A stretch of DNA of 64,000 nt. It comes from a sulfur-oxidizing endosymbiont of Gigantopelta aegis (GTDB taxonomy: Bacteria; Pseudomonadota; Gammaproteobacteria; GRL18). The stretch covers positions 4,108,610 to 4,172,609 of the forward strand of contig NZ_JAEHGE010000001.1 of the NCBI RefSeq assembly GCF_016097415.1, given 5' to 3'. The notes beneath the pieces were generated by a model. It was not told where the DNA came from, ran no database searches, and saw only the letters and a program-made list of their open reading frames with translations. A program made the position numbers and the translations under genes. Position 1 is the first letter of the stretch. Each line of letters begins with the position of its first letter. Below are positions 17,166-27,063 of this stretch, in pieces.

Positions 17166-17951
17166 TTATTTCTCTTCTTGAATGAACGCTTGCAACAATT
17201 GCTGCTCTTGTTCACTCAATTGGCGATCTTTCAATAAATCTGGCCTTCTCTGCCAGGTGCGCCCTAAAGACTGCTTGAGACGCCATTGTTCTATATTTTC
17301 ATGATGACCGCTGAGCAACACATCGGGGACTGCGTCTCCCTTTTGTTCAGAATTGCCATCATCAAAATGTAACATTTCTGGACGAGTGTAATGCGGATGA
17401 TCCAGTAAACCGGAGTAAAATGAATCATTCGGTGCCGATTCGTGATGCCCTAAAGCACCTGGTAATAAACGAATCAAGCTATCAATCAATACCATTGCCG
17501 GTAATTCACCGCCACTGAGTACATAGTCACCAATTGAACATTCATAATCAACAAAGTGTTCAATCAGGCGTTCATCAACACCTTCGTAGCGACCCGCTAA
17601 TAAAATTAGCTGCTCATTTTCTTCGTGCAACGTTTTGACAATATTCTGTGTCAAAGGCTGACCTTGTGGCGATAAATAAACCACTTTAATTTTTTTGCTA
17701 TCCGAAGTAGCGGCCGCTTTTTCTTTCAGCGCCTGTATTGCCTTGCTAAGAGGCTCTACCTTCATCAGCATACCGGGACCACCACCATAAGGTCGGTCAT
17801 CCACTGTTTTATGTTTGTCTGTGGTGAAATCTCTGGGATTGGTTATCGCCAGACTGATTAAACCTTTTTTTATTGCCCTGCCGGTTATTCCCGACTGTAT
17901 CGCTACAAACATTTCTGGAAACAAACTGATGACATCAATATGTTTTAGCAT
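17166..17951 (-). CDS. trmD: tRNA (guanine37-N1)-methyltransferase
   Basis: 261 residues. It has the SPOUT-fold trefoil-knot signature: [47 protein letters not shown], and [10 protein letters not shown]. It methylates G37 next to the anticodon using S-adenosylmethionine, preventing +1 frameshifts. It lies 18 bp downstream of rimM in the ribosomal operon; about 118 bp separate it from rplS. Confidence 0.98.
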   Translation of the reverse strand: MLKHIDVISLFPEMFVAIQSGITGRAIKKGLISLAITNPRDFTTDKHKTVDDRPYGGGPGMLMKVEPLSKAIQALKEKAAATSDSKKIKVVYLSPQGQPLTQNIVKTLHEENEQLILLAGRYEGVDERLIEHFVDYECSIGDYVLSGGELPAMVLIDSLIRLLPGALGHHESAPNDSFYSGLLDHPHYTRPEMLHFDDGNSEQKGDAVPDVLLSGHHENIEQWRLKQSLGRTWQRRPDLLKDRQLSEQEQQLLQAFIQEEK

Positions 17952-17969
17952 GTTTGCTTAGCTATCACT

Positions 17970-18587
17970 CTAGGCATCGATCTTGTCATTGTCATCATTG
18001 TCGTCATTGTTATTACTATGACTATCGCTGTCCTTGTTTTGCTCTTCATTCCAAGCAATTGGCCAATCAACAATTATTTTTCCTTCATCCAGCGTCACTT
18101 TTTTCACATAGTGTTCTAAAACAAAGGGGACTAGTATTTCTGTTTTGTCTTGAGCCGACTCAATGACTAATACATCATTAACAGCAGTCTCAATTAAACG
18201 ACTAACTTTACCCAACTCAACATCTTCTAAGTTGCTGACCTTCAGGCCAATTAAATCAGTCCAGTAATACTCATCTTTTCCAGCGGCTTTAAACTCAGAC
18301 CGCTGAACCGCTAATTCTGCACCGATTAAGGTTGCGGAGATTTCGCGGCTATCATAACCGGAAAAATGTGCGACCACCCCTTTACCATGGGCTTTGCCAT
18401 TATCCAGCTGAATGTCTTGCCAGGATGTATTGCGATTATTACCCAGCTTTATTTTTAAAGCTTTGTAACGAACAATGTTCTCTCTGGGCTGGGTATAGGA
18501 ATAGATTTTCACCCACCCTTTAACACCATAATAACCAGAGATTTTACCCAGGATATGTAAATCCTGGTCATCAGACAATTCAGACAT
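17970..18587 (-). CDS. rimM: 16S rRNA processing protein RimM
   Basis: 205 residues: LHILGKISGYYGVKGWVKIYSYT (N-terminal beta-barrel) and DEYYWTDLIGLKVSN through EILVPFVLEHYVKKV (PRC-barrel). It assists maturation of the 30S head around S19. The C-terminal tail beyond EEQNKD is an unusual low-complexity stretch of Asp, Asn and Ser (about 20 residues) not needed for the fold. Starts 19 bp after the rpsP stop. Confidence 0.96.
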   Translation of the reverse strand: MSELSDDQDLHILGKISGYYGVKGWVKIYSYTQPRENIVRYKALKIKLGNNRNTSWQDIQLDNGKAHGKGVVAHFSGYDSREISATLIGAELAVQRSEFKAAGKDEYYWTDLIGLKVSNLEDVELGKVSRLIETAVNDVLVIESAQDKTEILVPFVLEHYVKKVTLDEGKIIVDWPIAWNEEQNKDSDSHSNNNDDNDDNDKIDA

Positions 18588-18606
18588 TCTTTAAGTCAGA
18601 ACAGGC

Positions 18607-18855
18607 TTAAGCAGCCTTGTTAGACTCTTTAAGTAATGTGTTTACACGAACTGAAGTTTGTGCGCCCTGACCAAGCCAGTGTTCAACACGTTCTTTTTTC
18701 ACTTCAAGACGTACTTCCTGGCCACGCGCCATAGGATTGAAGTAGCCAACTTTTTCGATGAAACGACCATCACGAGCAGAACGGCTATCTGTTACAACGA
18801 TCTGATAAAATGGGCGCTTCTTAGAACCACCACGAGCTAGACGTATAGTAACCAT
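18607..18855 (-). CDS. rpsP: 30S ribosomal protein S16
   Basis: 82 residues from [20 protein letters not shown]. The ATG at 18855 is chosen because this is the universal S16 N-terminus; an open extension up to 18897 adds non-homologous residues. The family also shows [19 protein letters not shown]. First gene of the operon. Confidence 0.97.
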   Translation of the reverse strand: MVTIRLARGGSKKRPFYQIVVTDSRSARDGRFIEKVGYFNPMARGQEVRLEVKKERVEHWLGQGAQTSVRVNTLLKESNKAA

Positions 18856-19130
18856 TAAACTAAATTCCTCAATAAAATCAATAAGCTCCAGAAACAAACT
18901 AACTGGACTGTTTTTTCTTAGTAAGCAGAATCAAAAACCAAGTAAATAAAGGGTCTGATTTCATGGCACTTAAGCCAGCTCTGAAAAGACGGGCATTTTA
19001 CTCTAATTCCACACTTAGATAAAGCAATATTTCGTTTTTTTTAGTCTTATTTTTGCTTCAATGACTCGATGCTTGTTTGGAAGCAAAATAAGCGCTATTT
19101 ATAAGCGACGATTAGTCCCTTAGAGTTTTT

Positions 19131-20507
19131 CTAAAAAGGCATTTTCCCCATACCACCACCCATTCCCGGTGGCATGCGACCTTTTAGGCTACGCATCATA
19201 TTTTTCATGCCGCCCTTGGAAAACTTCTTCATCATTTTTTGCATTTGTTTAAATTGCTTCAACAAACGATTAAGATCCTGAATTTGTGTCCCTGAGCCTG
19301 CCGTGATACGTTTTTTTCTAGAACCTTTAATGAATTCAGGTTTTTGACGTTCATAAGGTGTCATGGAGTTAATCAACGCTTCAATTTTGATCAATTCCTT
19401 ATCATTCACCTGTTCTTTCACTTGGTTGGGAATGTCACTCACTCCGGGTAACTTGTCCATCAGACTGCTCATGCCACCCATTTTTTTCATTTGTAGAATC
19501 TGATCACGAAAGTCATCTAAATCAAAATTCTTACCTTTTTTGATTTTTCTAGCGAGCTTGGCGGCTTTTTTATGATCGACTTTATTTTGTGCATCTTCGA
19601 CCAAACTGAGAATATCACCCATGCCCAGAATACGAGAAGCCAGTCTATCCGGATGGAAAGCTTCTAAAGCATCAACTTTTTCACCCACACCCATAAATTT
19701 AATGGGCTTGCCCGTGATTTGACGAATCGATAAAGCCGCACCACCACGCGCATCACCATCGGTTTTGGTCAGAATCACACCAGTCAATGGCAGTGCTTCA
19801 TCAAATGCCTTGGCGGTATTCGCCGCATCCTGACCGGTCATGCTATCTACAACGAATAAGGTTTCGACTGGATTGATAGCAGCATGCAGGCTTTTGATTT
19901 CACCCATCATTTCATCATCAATATGCAATCGACCAGCAGTATCGACAATCACCACATCAAGATGTTTTTTACGGGCATAATCAATAGCATTGAGGCCAAT
20001 GTCTACCGGCTTTTGAGAGGTGTCACTGGGAAAGAATTCTACATCGACTTCTTTGGCCAGTGTCGCTAACTGTTCTATTGCCGCAGGACGATACACATCA
20101 GCACTGGTCACCAGCACTGATTTTTTTTCTTGTTTGAGTAAGCGGGCGAGTTTGGCCACACTGGTGGTCTTACCAGAACCTTGTAAGCCCGCCATTAAAA
20201 TAACCGCTGGCGGCTGAGCACTTAGATTCAGTGCATTATTACTTTCACCCATCATGACGACAAGTTCATCATTCACTATTTTAATGAATGCCTGACCGGG
20301 CGAAATGCTTTCAATGACTTCTTTACCAATAGCTCGCTTTTTTACCTGTTCGATAAAGTCTTTAACCACTGGCAAGGCAACATCCGCTTCTAAGAGCGCC
20401 ATGCGGACTTCACGCAGTGTATCCTTGATATTATCTTCTGATAAGCGTCCCTGACCGCGTAAATTCTTGACCGTTTTGGCAAGACGTTCCGTTAAACCAT
20501 CAAACAT
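19131..20507 (-). CDS. ffh: Signal recognition particle protein Ffh
   Basis: 458 residues. N domain; G domain with GLQGSGKTTSVAKLA, DTAGRLHIDDEMM and TKTDGDARGGAALS; then a Met-rich M domain ending in a Gly/Met tail (GRMPPGMGGGMGKMPF) that binds signal sequences and 4.5S RNA. With FtsY it targets membrane proteins co-translationally. It diverges from the ypjD-like gene, an arrangement shared by many gammaproteobacteria. Confidence 0.98.
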   Translation of the reverse strand: MFDGLTERLAKTVKNLRGQGRLSEDNIKDTLREVRMALLEADVALPVVKDFIEQVKKRAIGKEVIESISPGQAFIKIVNDELVVMMGESNNALNLSAQPPAVILMAGLQGSGKTTSVAKLARLLKQEKKSVLVTSADVYRPAAIEQLATLAKEVDVEFFPSDTSQKPVDIGLNAIDYARKKHLDVVIVDTAGRLHIDDEMMGEIKSLHAAINPVETLFVVDSMTGQDAANTAKAFDEALPLTGVILTKTDGDARGGAALSIRQITGKPIKFMGVGEKVDALEAFHPDRLASRILGMGDILSLVEDAQNKVDHKKAAKLARKIKKGKNFDLDDFRDQILQMKKMGGMSSLMDKLPGVSDIPNQVKEQVNDKELIKIEALINSMTPYERQKPEFIKGSRKKRITAGSGTQIQDLNRLLKQFKQMQKMMKKFSKGGMKNMMRSLKGRMPPGMGGGMGKMPF

Positions 20508-20681
20508 ATTCTCAATGCACCTTAAAATGTTCTGTAAAACAGAGTATTATAATCGCTATTCCACAGACTAGAAAGGCTTATTTGCCAAGATAGCCTAGAC
20601 TATTGACTTAACAAGCATGAAAATAATTGCCATTCGCAATAAAGCATTCTATTATAGCGAATCACTCACAGACGAATTGAT

Positions 20682-21485
20682 ATGTTTATAACTGGATTTA
20701 TTACTGCCACCCTTTATCTTGCTTCCGGAGCCTGGTTAGGCTTCAACCTGTTAAATGCCAAAATTATTCAGGATGAACCCAATAAAAAGATCCTGGCTAT
20801 CGGCTTTTTGGCATTGCTTATTCATGCCATCATTTTATATGCCGACACAGTGACTCGTGATGGGCTGAACCCTTCTTTTCTTAATAGTTTTTCGCTGGTT
20901 TCCTGGTTAGTCGTCTTACTTTATTTAGTGGCTGAATTCCGCAAACCGGTAGAAACCCTGGGTGTATTAATTTTCCCCACGGCAGCGATTGCGGTCTTTT
21001 TACAATTATTCTGGCCTAATGCGACGACACTCGACAATCTCAGCTTTGAACTTGAAGTACATATTTTATTATCGCTACTAGCTTATGGCCTACTAGCCAT
21101 TGCTGCGGGTCAGTCGGTATTATTGTTGATTCAAACCTATTATTTGAAAAACAAGCATCCCGGTGGGTTTATCCGTTCTTTGCCTGCCTTGCAAAGTATG
21201 GAAATGCTACTCTTTCAAATGATCATCGTCGGCTTTACCCTGCTGACGCTGGCGCTACTCAGTGGTTTTCTTTTTCTGGACAATATTTTTGCCCAGCATC
21301 TGGTGCATAAAACGGTATTGTCCATTATTGCCTGGCTCTTATTTGCCACACTTCTCTTGGGACGTTGGCATTTTGGCTGGCGTGGAAAAAAAGCCATTCA
21401 CTTTACGCTAGGCGGTTTTATCTTTCTGATGCTATCCTATTTTGGTAGCAAGCTTGTGCTAGAAATCATTTTGCAAAAAGTCTGA
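20682..21485 (+). CDS. ypjD: YpjD-type inner membrane protein (CcsA-like)
   Basis: 267 residues with about eight hydrophobic helices, for example ILAIGFLALLIHAIILYA and IIVGFTLLTLALLSGFLFL. The C-terminal half (LEVHILLSLLAYGLLAIAAGQ and HKTVLSIIAWLLFATLLLGRWHFGWRGKKA) follows the cytochrome c assembly (CcsA/CcmF-like) pattern with conserved His residues. The position between divergent ffh and a CorC/HlyC-type gene matches E. coli ypjD. The substrate is uncertain. Confidence 0.88.
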   Translation: MFITGFITATLYLASGAWLGFNLLNAKIIQDEPNKKILAIGFLALLIHAIILYADTVTRDGLNPSFLNSFSLVSWLVVLLYLVAEFRKPVETLGVLIFPTAAIAVFLQLFWPNATTLDNLSFELEVHILLSLLAYGLLAIAAGQSVLLLIQTYYLKNKHPGGFIRSLPALQSMEMLLFQMIIVGFTLLTLALLSGFLFLDNIFAQHLVHKTVLSIIAWLLFATLLLGRWHFGWRGKKAIHFTLGGFIFLMLSYFGSKLVLEIILQKV

Positions 21486-21520
21486 TACTGTTAATATCCA
21501 TAAATTAGGTTGACTGAGCA

Positions 21521-22816
21521 TTGAACGATATCCCCATTAGTATTTTACTTTCCGTTTTAGGCGTACTTATCCTCTTGTCCGGTTTCTTTTCCGGTTCAGA
21601 GACTGCTTTGGTCAGTCTTAATCGTTATCGCCTCAAACATTTAGTTAATTCCGGCCACAAGGGTGCAAAAATAGCCAGTTCATTACTTGCCCGTCCGGAT
21701 CGTCTTTTTGGCCTGATTTTAATTTTTAATAATTTTGTTAATATTTTAGCCTCCGCTATTGCAACCATTATTGGTCTCAATTTATTTGGTGAAGCCGGTA
21801 TCGCCATCGCAACGGGGATTCTAACCTTTATTATTTTAATTTTTGCTGAAGTGACGCCAAAAACCTACGCTGCACAACACCCTGAACAATTGGCATTTCC
21901 TGCCGCTTATATTCTCAAGGGACTAATGTTTATATTTTATCCCCTAGTTTACTTTATTAACACCATCACCAATGGCCTGCTGACTCTTTTTGGCATCCAT
22001 AAGCCTGAAAACAATGATTCCCTAAGCCCTGAAGAGCTACGCACCATCGTTAATGAAACCGGCTCATTGATCCCAGCTAAACACCAAAAAATGCTACTGA
22101 ACATTTTGGATTTAGAAGCCGTAAAAATTGAAGATATTATGATTTCTCGAAATGAAATCGTTGGTCTGGATATTAATGATTGCTGGGATGATATATTGGA
22201 ACAGCTGACCCATAGTCTGCATACTCGCCTGCCTGTTTATGAAGATGATATCGATCATATTTTTGGCATTATACACTTACGTAAAGCATTGAGTATTGTG
22301 TCCAACCCCAATGCCAAGAAAGAAGATTTAAAGAAAATTATTGCCTCCTGTTATTTCATTCCAGAAGCCACTCCACTGAACAAACAATTGCTTAATTTTC
22401 AGCATAACAAACGCCGTACAGCCTTCGTCGTCGATGAATATGGTGATATACAAGGCATGATCACTTTAGAAGACATTCTGGAAGAAATTGTCGGGGAATT
22501 TACCACTGATCCAGCTGATACACTGATGAAAGAAGTACATCCTCAGGAGGATGGTACAATTCTTGTAGACGGAAGTGCCAACATACGCGATCTAAATCGC
22601 ATGATGAACTGGAATTTACCAACCAATAATGCCAAAACAATTAATGGCCTGATGCTGGAATATTTAGAGTCCATTCCAGAGGCTGGCACTAGCGTCTTAA
22701 TTGATAATTATCCTATTGAAATCAAGCAAATCATGGGGAATACGGTAAAAACAGTTAAAATTGAACCACAGATCAATCAGCAAGATGCGCTTGAAGAAGA
22801 CGAAGATAATATATAA
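21521..22816 (+). CDS. CNNM/CorC-type membrane protein with CBS domains
   Basis: 431 residues from TTG 21521. Order: a DUF21/CNNM transmembrane domain (ISILLSVLGVLILLSGFFSGSETALVSLNRYRL), a CBS pair (DIMISRNEIVGLD to RRTAFVVDEYGDIQGMITLEDILEEIVGEF), and a C-terminal CorC_HlyC domain (HPQEDGTILVDGSANIRDL). This is the YfjD/CorB-like family linked to Mg2+/Co2+ homeostasis. It follows ypjD by 35 bp, likely co-transcribed. Confidence 0.92.
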   Translation: MNDIPISILLSVLGVLILLSGFFSGSETALVSLNRYRLKHLVNSGHKGAKIASSLLARPDRLFGLILIFNNFVNILASAIATIIGLNLFGEAGIAIATGILTFIILIFAEVTPKTYAAQHPEQLAFPAAYILKGLMFIFYPLVYFINTITNGLLTLFGIHKPENNDSLSPEELRTIVNETGSLIPAKHQKMLLNILDLEAVKIEDIMISRNEIVGLDINDCWDDILEQLTHSLHTRLPVYEDDIDHIFGIIHLRKALSIVSNPNAKKEDLKKIIASCYFIPEATPLNKQLLNFQHNKRRTAFVVDEYGDIQGMITLEDILEEIVGEFTTDPADTLMKEVHPQEDGTILVDGSANIRDLNRMMNWNLPTNNAKTINGLMLEYLESIPEAGTSVLIDNYPIEIKQIMGNTVKTVKIEPQINQQDALEEDEDNI

Positions 22817-22828
22817 ACATAAGATAAC

Positions 22829-23010
22829 TAAGCCGAGTTCTGGATAATAAATAACGGTATTGTTTAGTTTGCACTATTGTGATGCGCTTCGTTCCTCAGC
22901 AGCATCCTACTTTCTACATCACTTGCAGACAAGCGTAGGGTGCTGCTGAGGAACGAAGCGCACCACTATTAAGTTAACTTGCTCGTAATTATTATCCAGA
23001 ACTCGGCTTA
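22829..23010. repeat. 182-bp nested palindrome, MITE-like
   Basis: The outer 22-bp arms TAAGCCGAGTTCTGGATAAT(AA) at 22829-22850 and their perfect complement at 22989-23010 enclose a second inverted repeat (GATGCGCTTCGTTCCTCAGCAGCATCCT near 22881 against AGGGTGCTGCTGAGGAACGAAGCGCACC near 22937). The outer arms are bounded by TA, as expected of a Tc1/IS630-type footprint. No frame is encoded. Confidence 0.8.
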
Positions 23011-23229
23011 ACTATTCTGTATAAACCCGTACCCGATTGAACCGTTTATCGGTTCTTCTGTAATGTCTGTCTGTAAATTCATTTAAACACTGATAGATTG
23101 TGAACCAGGCCATGAAAAATATCAGAATTTTTACTATAGTTAGCCTGTCTGCACTTTAGTAAACGATTAGCTTAATAAAAATTAGCTTAAAAAAGAATAG
23201 CGTTAATTTATTTGTAAGGATTGGTAATA
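23011..23229. other. Intergenic leader with partial repeat copy
   Basis: About 23018-23051 (TATAAACCCGTACCCGATTG...) resembles one arm of the hairpin at 44402-44514 but lacks the partner arm. The rest is A+T-rich leader for the FHA gene. Nothing else is seen. Confidence 0.5.
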
Positions 23230-23844
23230 GTGTCACAAGTGAGCCTTTTATTTAAAGACCGCATATTGAGTGTTAACCACTTGGATCAAAACACTCATTT
23301 TATTATTGGTCATGCCCCAGAGTGCCAAATTCACATTGATAGCCTGGCCGTCAGTCCTCATCACGCTCGTATCACCTATGAAGATCGTGCTTATACCATA
23401 GAGGAACTCGGTAACGAAACCGATATTCTCATCAATAACAAGAAAATTGATACCAGTGCCGTACTATCGGACGGCGATCAAATCAGTTTGGGGAAACACA
23501 CGCTAATTTTTACCTTTGATGAACGCAATGAAAACCGTGAATTCAGAGAACCTGAGCCTCCACCCGTTACCATGAAGAAAAGTGGCAAGGGTTGGGTACA
23601 ATATCTAAATGGCCTAAGAATGGGCAAAACCATTCAGATCAAGAAAAACATGACCAATATCAGCGATGATAAAGCAAAAAGTGTTGCGCTGATTTCTAAC
23701 CGTGCTGATGGATTTTATATTTCCTATCTTAAGGGAGCTTCCCCCAAAGTTAATAATGCAGTCATTGGAGAGAAAAGCACACTATTGCCAAGCAATAGCC
23801 GAATCTCACTTGGCTCTCAGGATATTTTATTTTATATAGAATAA
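23230..23844 (+). CDS. FHA-domain protein
   Basis: 204 residues from GTG 23230, chosen because AAGGA lies 9 nt upstream; TTG 23221 overlaps that site. The first FHA domain is canonical: FIIGHAPECQIHIDSLAVSPHHARITYED, then VLSDGDQISLGKHTLIFTF. The second half (GLRMGKTIQIKKNMTNISDD through LPSNSRISLGSQDILFYIE) looks like a diverged second FHA fold. FHA domains bind phosphothreonine peptides, but no Ser/Thr kinase is adjacent. Convergent with radA. Confidence 0.85.
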   Translation: MSQVSLLFKDRILSVNHLDQNTHFIIGHAPECQIHIDSLAVSPHHARITYEDRAYTIEELGNETDILINNKKIDTSAVLSDGDQISLGKHTLIFTFDERNENREFREPEPPPVTMKKSGKGWVQYLNGLRMGKTIQIKKNMTNISDDKAKSVALISNRADGFYISYLKGASPKVNNAVIGEKSTLLPSNSRISLGSQDILFYIE

Positions 23845-23856
23845 ATACTTCCGGTA

Positions 23857-25248
23857 TTATTCACGCATAGCATCCAAGGCATCAATAGCTTCCACCAAGG
23901 TATCTACAGGATATACGGTGATGCCTGTAGGCAATTTCTTAGGTGTATTGGCCTTGGGGCAAATGCAATGCAAAAATCCCTGCTGTGCTGCCTGTTTTAT
24001 ACGCTCTAAACCACTGGGCACGGCACGTATTTCACCTGACAATCCCACTTCACCAAAGGCTAACCAGTCCTGTGGAATCACGCGATCCTGAAACGATGAA
24101 ACCATCGATAAAATCAAAGGCAAATCGGTACTGGGATCAGATATTTTTAAACCACCCACCAAATTAACATACAATTCCTGATCAAAAATGGCCAGGTTAC
24201 CATGGCGCAAAAGAATCGCCACAAGCATATTCAAGCGATTCTGATCTAGGCCAACCGCCAAACGGCGTGGATTGCCCTGACTCGACTCAACCACCAATGA
24301 TTGTAATTCGACTAACATGGAGCGAGAGCCTTCCCATAGCGCAGCCACCATTGAACCTGGATGAGGCTTGCGACTACGGTTCAAGAAAATGGCAGAGGGG
24401 TCAGTCACTGCACGCAAATAACCGTTGTCCGGCATCATCGCTAAAATACCCAGCTCGTTAATAGAACCAAAACGATTTTTTTGGGAACGCAATTCACGAA
24501 AACGTGAGCCTTCCATCACCAACAAATGCATCATCACGTCAGCAATGTGCTCGACTACTCTTGGCCCTGCAACCCCACCATCTTTAGTAGTATGGCAAAT
24601 AACAATCATCGCCACACCATTTTGTTTGGCATATTGTGTTAACGCATGAGCACATTCTTTTAATTGCGTTACGCCACCAGGCACGCCCTGCACATCGGGA
24701 TGATACATAGACTGCAAGGAATCAATCACCACTATCTTAACTTTCAATTCGTTGATCATGGTTAAAACAGCTAAGACATCCGTTTCTGCTGCAATATCCA
24801 AGTGCTCAGTCACTAATTTAAGTCGAGCAGCCCGCATAGCGATTTGTGACAATGATTCTTCACCGCTGAAATAGATGGCAGGTATGTTATGACTCAATTC
24901 GCAAAGAGTCTGCAAAGTCAGAGTTGATTTCCCCGCACCCGGTGTACCAGCCAACAAAATCACACTACCAGGAACAATTCCCCCACCCAGCACTCGATCA
25001 AACTCACTATTTTGGGTGCTAAATCGGGGTAATTCATCCAACCTAACATCACTGAGCTTTTGCACTGACTCTTTTGCGCCCGCATAACCTTTCAGGCTCA
25101 CTGGCCCTTTGGGACTTTTAATACCCTTCGGTTCTTTAAACTCATTTAAAGTATTCCATGCACCGCAGCTTTCACATTGCCCCTGCCATTTGGAAAACGT
25201 GTCACCACATTCGTTACAAAGAAATATTGCCTTATCTTTTTTTGCCAT
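23857..25248 (-). CDS. radA: DNA repair protein RadA (Sms)
   Basis: 463 residues. N-terminal zinc ribbon CNECGDTFSKWQGQCESCGAWN; RecA-like core with Walker A LLAGTPGAGKSTLTLQ; the RadA-specific SQKNRFGSINELG motif; and a C-terminal Lon-like domain (VNLVGGLKISDPSTDLPL, FGEVGLSGEIRAV). It promotes branch migration in recombinational repair. Confidence 0.97.
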   Translation of the reverse strand: MAKKDKAIFLCNECGDTFSKWQGQCESCGAWNTLNEFKEPKGIKSPKGPVSLKGYAGAKESVQKLSDVRLDELPRFSTQNSEFDRVLGGGIVPGSVILLAGTPGAGKSTLTLQTLCELSHNIPAIYFSGEESLSQIAMRAARLKLVTEHLDIAAETDVLAVLTMINELKVKIVVIDSLQSMYHPDVQGVPGGVTQLKECAHALTQYAKQNGVAMIVICHTTKDGGVAGPRVVEHIADVMMHLLVMEGSRFRELRSQKNRFGSINELGILAMMPDNGYLRAVTDPSAIFLNRSRKPHPGSMVAALWEGSRSMLVELQSLVVESSQGNPRRLAVGLDQNRLNMLVAILLRHGNLAIFDQELYVNLVGGLKISDPSTDLPLILSMVSSFQDRVIPQDWLAFGEVGLSGEIRAVPSGLERIKQAAQQGFLHCICPKANTPKKLPTGITVYPVDTLVEAIDALDAMRE

Positions 25249-25488
25249 TTGCCCATTTCACTATAAATGCCTAGGGCTTCCCCCAAGCTTAATAAGAATA
25301 TTAGTAAGTACCATTCTATTTGTATCTAAAATAAATTACTATACCTGAATCAAGTTATAAATATAAAAATTCAATAGCAACTTATTACTAATCAAGCAAC
25401 TTAACAAGGAGAGCATCATGGAACTTTTTTCAGAAGACTGGATGAAAAGATTTACTTGATTACCCACAAAGCTCCGCCATATTTCGAT

Positions 25489-25525
25489 AATTATACTATA
25501 ATTATACTATAATTATACTATAATT
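25489..25525 (+). repeat. 11-bp repeats upstream of IS1595 transposase
   Basis: The unit TTATACTATAA is repeated about three times and then decays into TTAAAGTATAG. Each unit offers TATACT or TATAAT-like -10 hexamers, so it may form overlapping promoters for the transposase. Confidence 0.8.
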
Positions 25526-25551
25526 AAAGTATAGATTATGTGTGGAGTAGA

Positions 25552-26502
25552 ATGATGTCAAAAAATAAAATTCAGTTTCAAGAAGGTTATAGTTTATTTG
25601 AGCTTTTTAATGATTATGGCACTGACAAACAGTGCCGACAAGCCTTATTTAAATGGAAATTTCCTGATGGATTTGTTTGCCCAGAGTGTGGCAATAAGAC
25701 TTATTGCACTCTAGAACATCGCCATCTTTATCAGTGCCACCATTGTCATCATCAGACATCAGCAACCTGTGGGACAATATTTGATAGTACCAAACTGCCT
25801 TTATCTAAGTGGTTTTTAGCGATTCATCTTATGACTCAATTGAAGACAGCGGTTTCAGCATTAGAATTAAAGAGACAGCTTAAGGTAAGCTACAATACAG
25901 CCTGGAGTATGAAACAAAAGATCATGCAGGTTATGAAAGAACGTGATGACAGTAAACCTTTATCAGGCATCATTCAAATTGATGATGCCTACTGGGGTGG
26001 TGAGCACAGAGGCGGCTCCAGAGGTCGTGGTTCAGAAAATAAAACACCGTTCGTTGCAGCCGTTTCTACTAATGAAGATGGACACCCGATTGCAATGAAT
26101 TTAAATGTGCTTAAAGGGTTTAAATCCAGTGAAATAAAACGATGGGCACAAACTCATTTAACACCTGGAAGTACTGTTTACTCAGATGGGTTAAATTGTT
26201 TTCCTGCGGTTAAAGAAGCTGACTGTAAGCATGTTCCAATCGTCACGGGTGGTGGTGCGGCAAGTGTTGATAAAATTGAGTTTATCTGGGTTAACACTAT
26301 GATAGGTAATATTAAAAACTCTATGAAGGGAAGCTATCATTCCATTAACTCAAAACATTTACCTCGGTATCTTGCTGAATTTTGTTATCGGTTTAATAGA
26401 CGCTTTAACTTAAAAGACATGATGCCAAGGTTTTTATGCGTGGCGATGAAAACGCCACCTATGAATGGAAAGCTCCTAAAAATGGCGGAGCTTTATGGGT
26501 AA
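25552..26502 (+). CDS. IS1595-family transposase
   Basis: About 316 residues from ATG 25552 (GGAG 7 nt upstream); GTG 25540 is an alternative. N-terminal zinc ribbon CPECGNKTYC...CHHCHHQTSATCGTIF, then the DDE-type domain with IIQIDDAYWGGEHRGG, YSDGLNCFPAVKE, and a C-terminal His/Asn-rich YHSINSKHLPRYLAEFCYRF. The stop lies inside the right terminal repeat. It appears intact and possibly active. Confidence 0.93.
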   Translation: MMSKNKIQFQEGYSLFELFNDYGTDKQCRQALFKWKFPDGFVCPECGNKTYCTLEHRHLYQCHHCHHQTSATCGTIFDSTKLPLSKWFLAIHLMTQLKTAVSALELKRQLKVSYNTAWSMKQKIMQVMKERDDSKPLSGIIQIDDAYWGGEHRGGSRGRGSENKTPFVAAVSTNEDGHPIAMNLNVLKGFKSSEIKRWAQTHLTPGSTVYSDGLNCFPAVKEADCKHVPIVTGGGAASVDKIEFIWVNTMIGNIKNSMKGSYHSINSKHLPRYLAEFCYRFNRRFNLKDMMPRFLCVAMKTPPMNGKLLKMAELYG

Positions 26503-27063
26503 TCAAGAAGATTTATGACGGAATGGAATAACGAAGCATCACTAGCCGGTGAACTTGCAAAAATCGGTTTTAATTCAACCATCGCTTATGGTATAGACGG
26601 AGAGGAACAGCCTAGAGGCATTATTCATATTGAAAATGGCAAAGCAACTGCTGCCGGTGCATATAATGGCGAAGATAATAATTGGGACTTACGAGCAAAA
26701 GAAGATACTTGGAAAAGCTGGATGAAAAAAGAAATGGGCATGATGGGATTAGGTGCAGCCTATACCACTCGCAAATTAAAGTGATGTGTCAACACTTTTC
26801 CGGACAGTTTTCTAAATATTTTTCAAGTGATTTTTGTCATTTTGTATTTCCTATCATTTTAGTTTCTCATGTTAACTTTAAACAGATGAAGAGAAAGGGC
26901 TTTTGCCCTCTGGAACGATAGAGCCGTTCCATTCACCCAAGGTATTTTCACAACGGTAATGATCCTGTTACAATATCTTCACGGCACAGGCTGAGGAGCC
27001 GATGGCCGTCAACGGTAATGGGCGGCATTTATGTCGCCTTTTACCCCTCTTCAATCAATCGAT

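Larger units (their letters stand above)
25447..26515 (+). mobile_element. IS1595-family element with 8-bp target duplication
   Basis: The element proper is 25455-26507 (1,053 bp). Terminal inverted repeats CTTGATTACCCACAAAGCTC and CTTGATTACCCATAAAGCTC differ at one base. AAGATTTA is duplicated on both sides (25447-25454 and 26508-26515), the 8 bp expected for IS1595. It carries one intact transposase gene and is inserted in the SCP2-domain gene. Confidence 0.95.

Noticed and set aside
17954-18166. His/Cys-rich small protein on the plus strand
   Set aside because: It is the complement of the Asp/Asn/Ser-rich 3' end of rimM, whose homology and operon position are clear.
19056-19095. Terminator after ffh (TTTTGCTTC...GAAGCAAAA)
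   Set aside because: The stem is A+T-rich and followed by A rather than T on the ffh strand, so it is unlikely to terminate.
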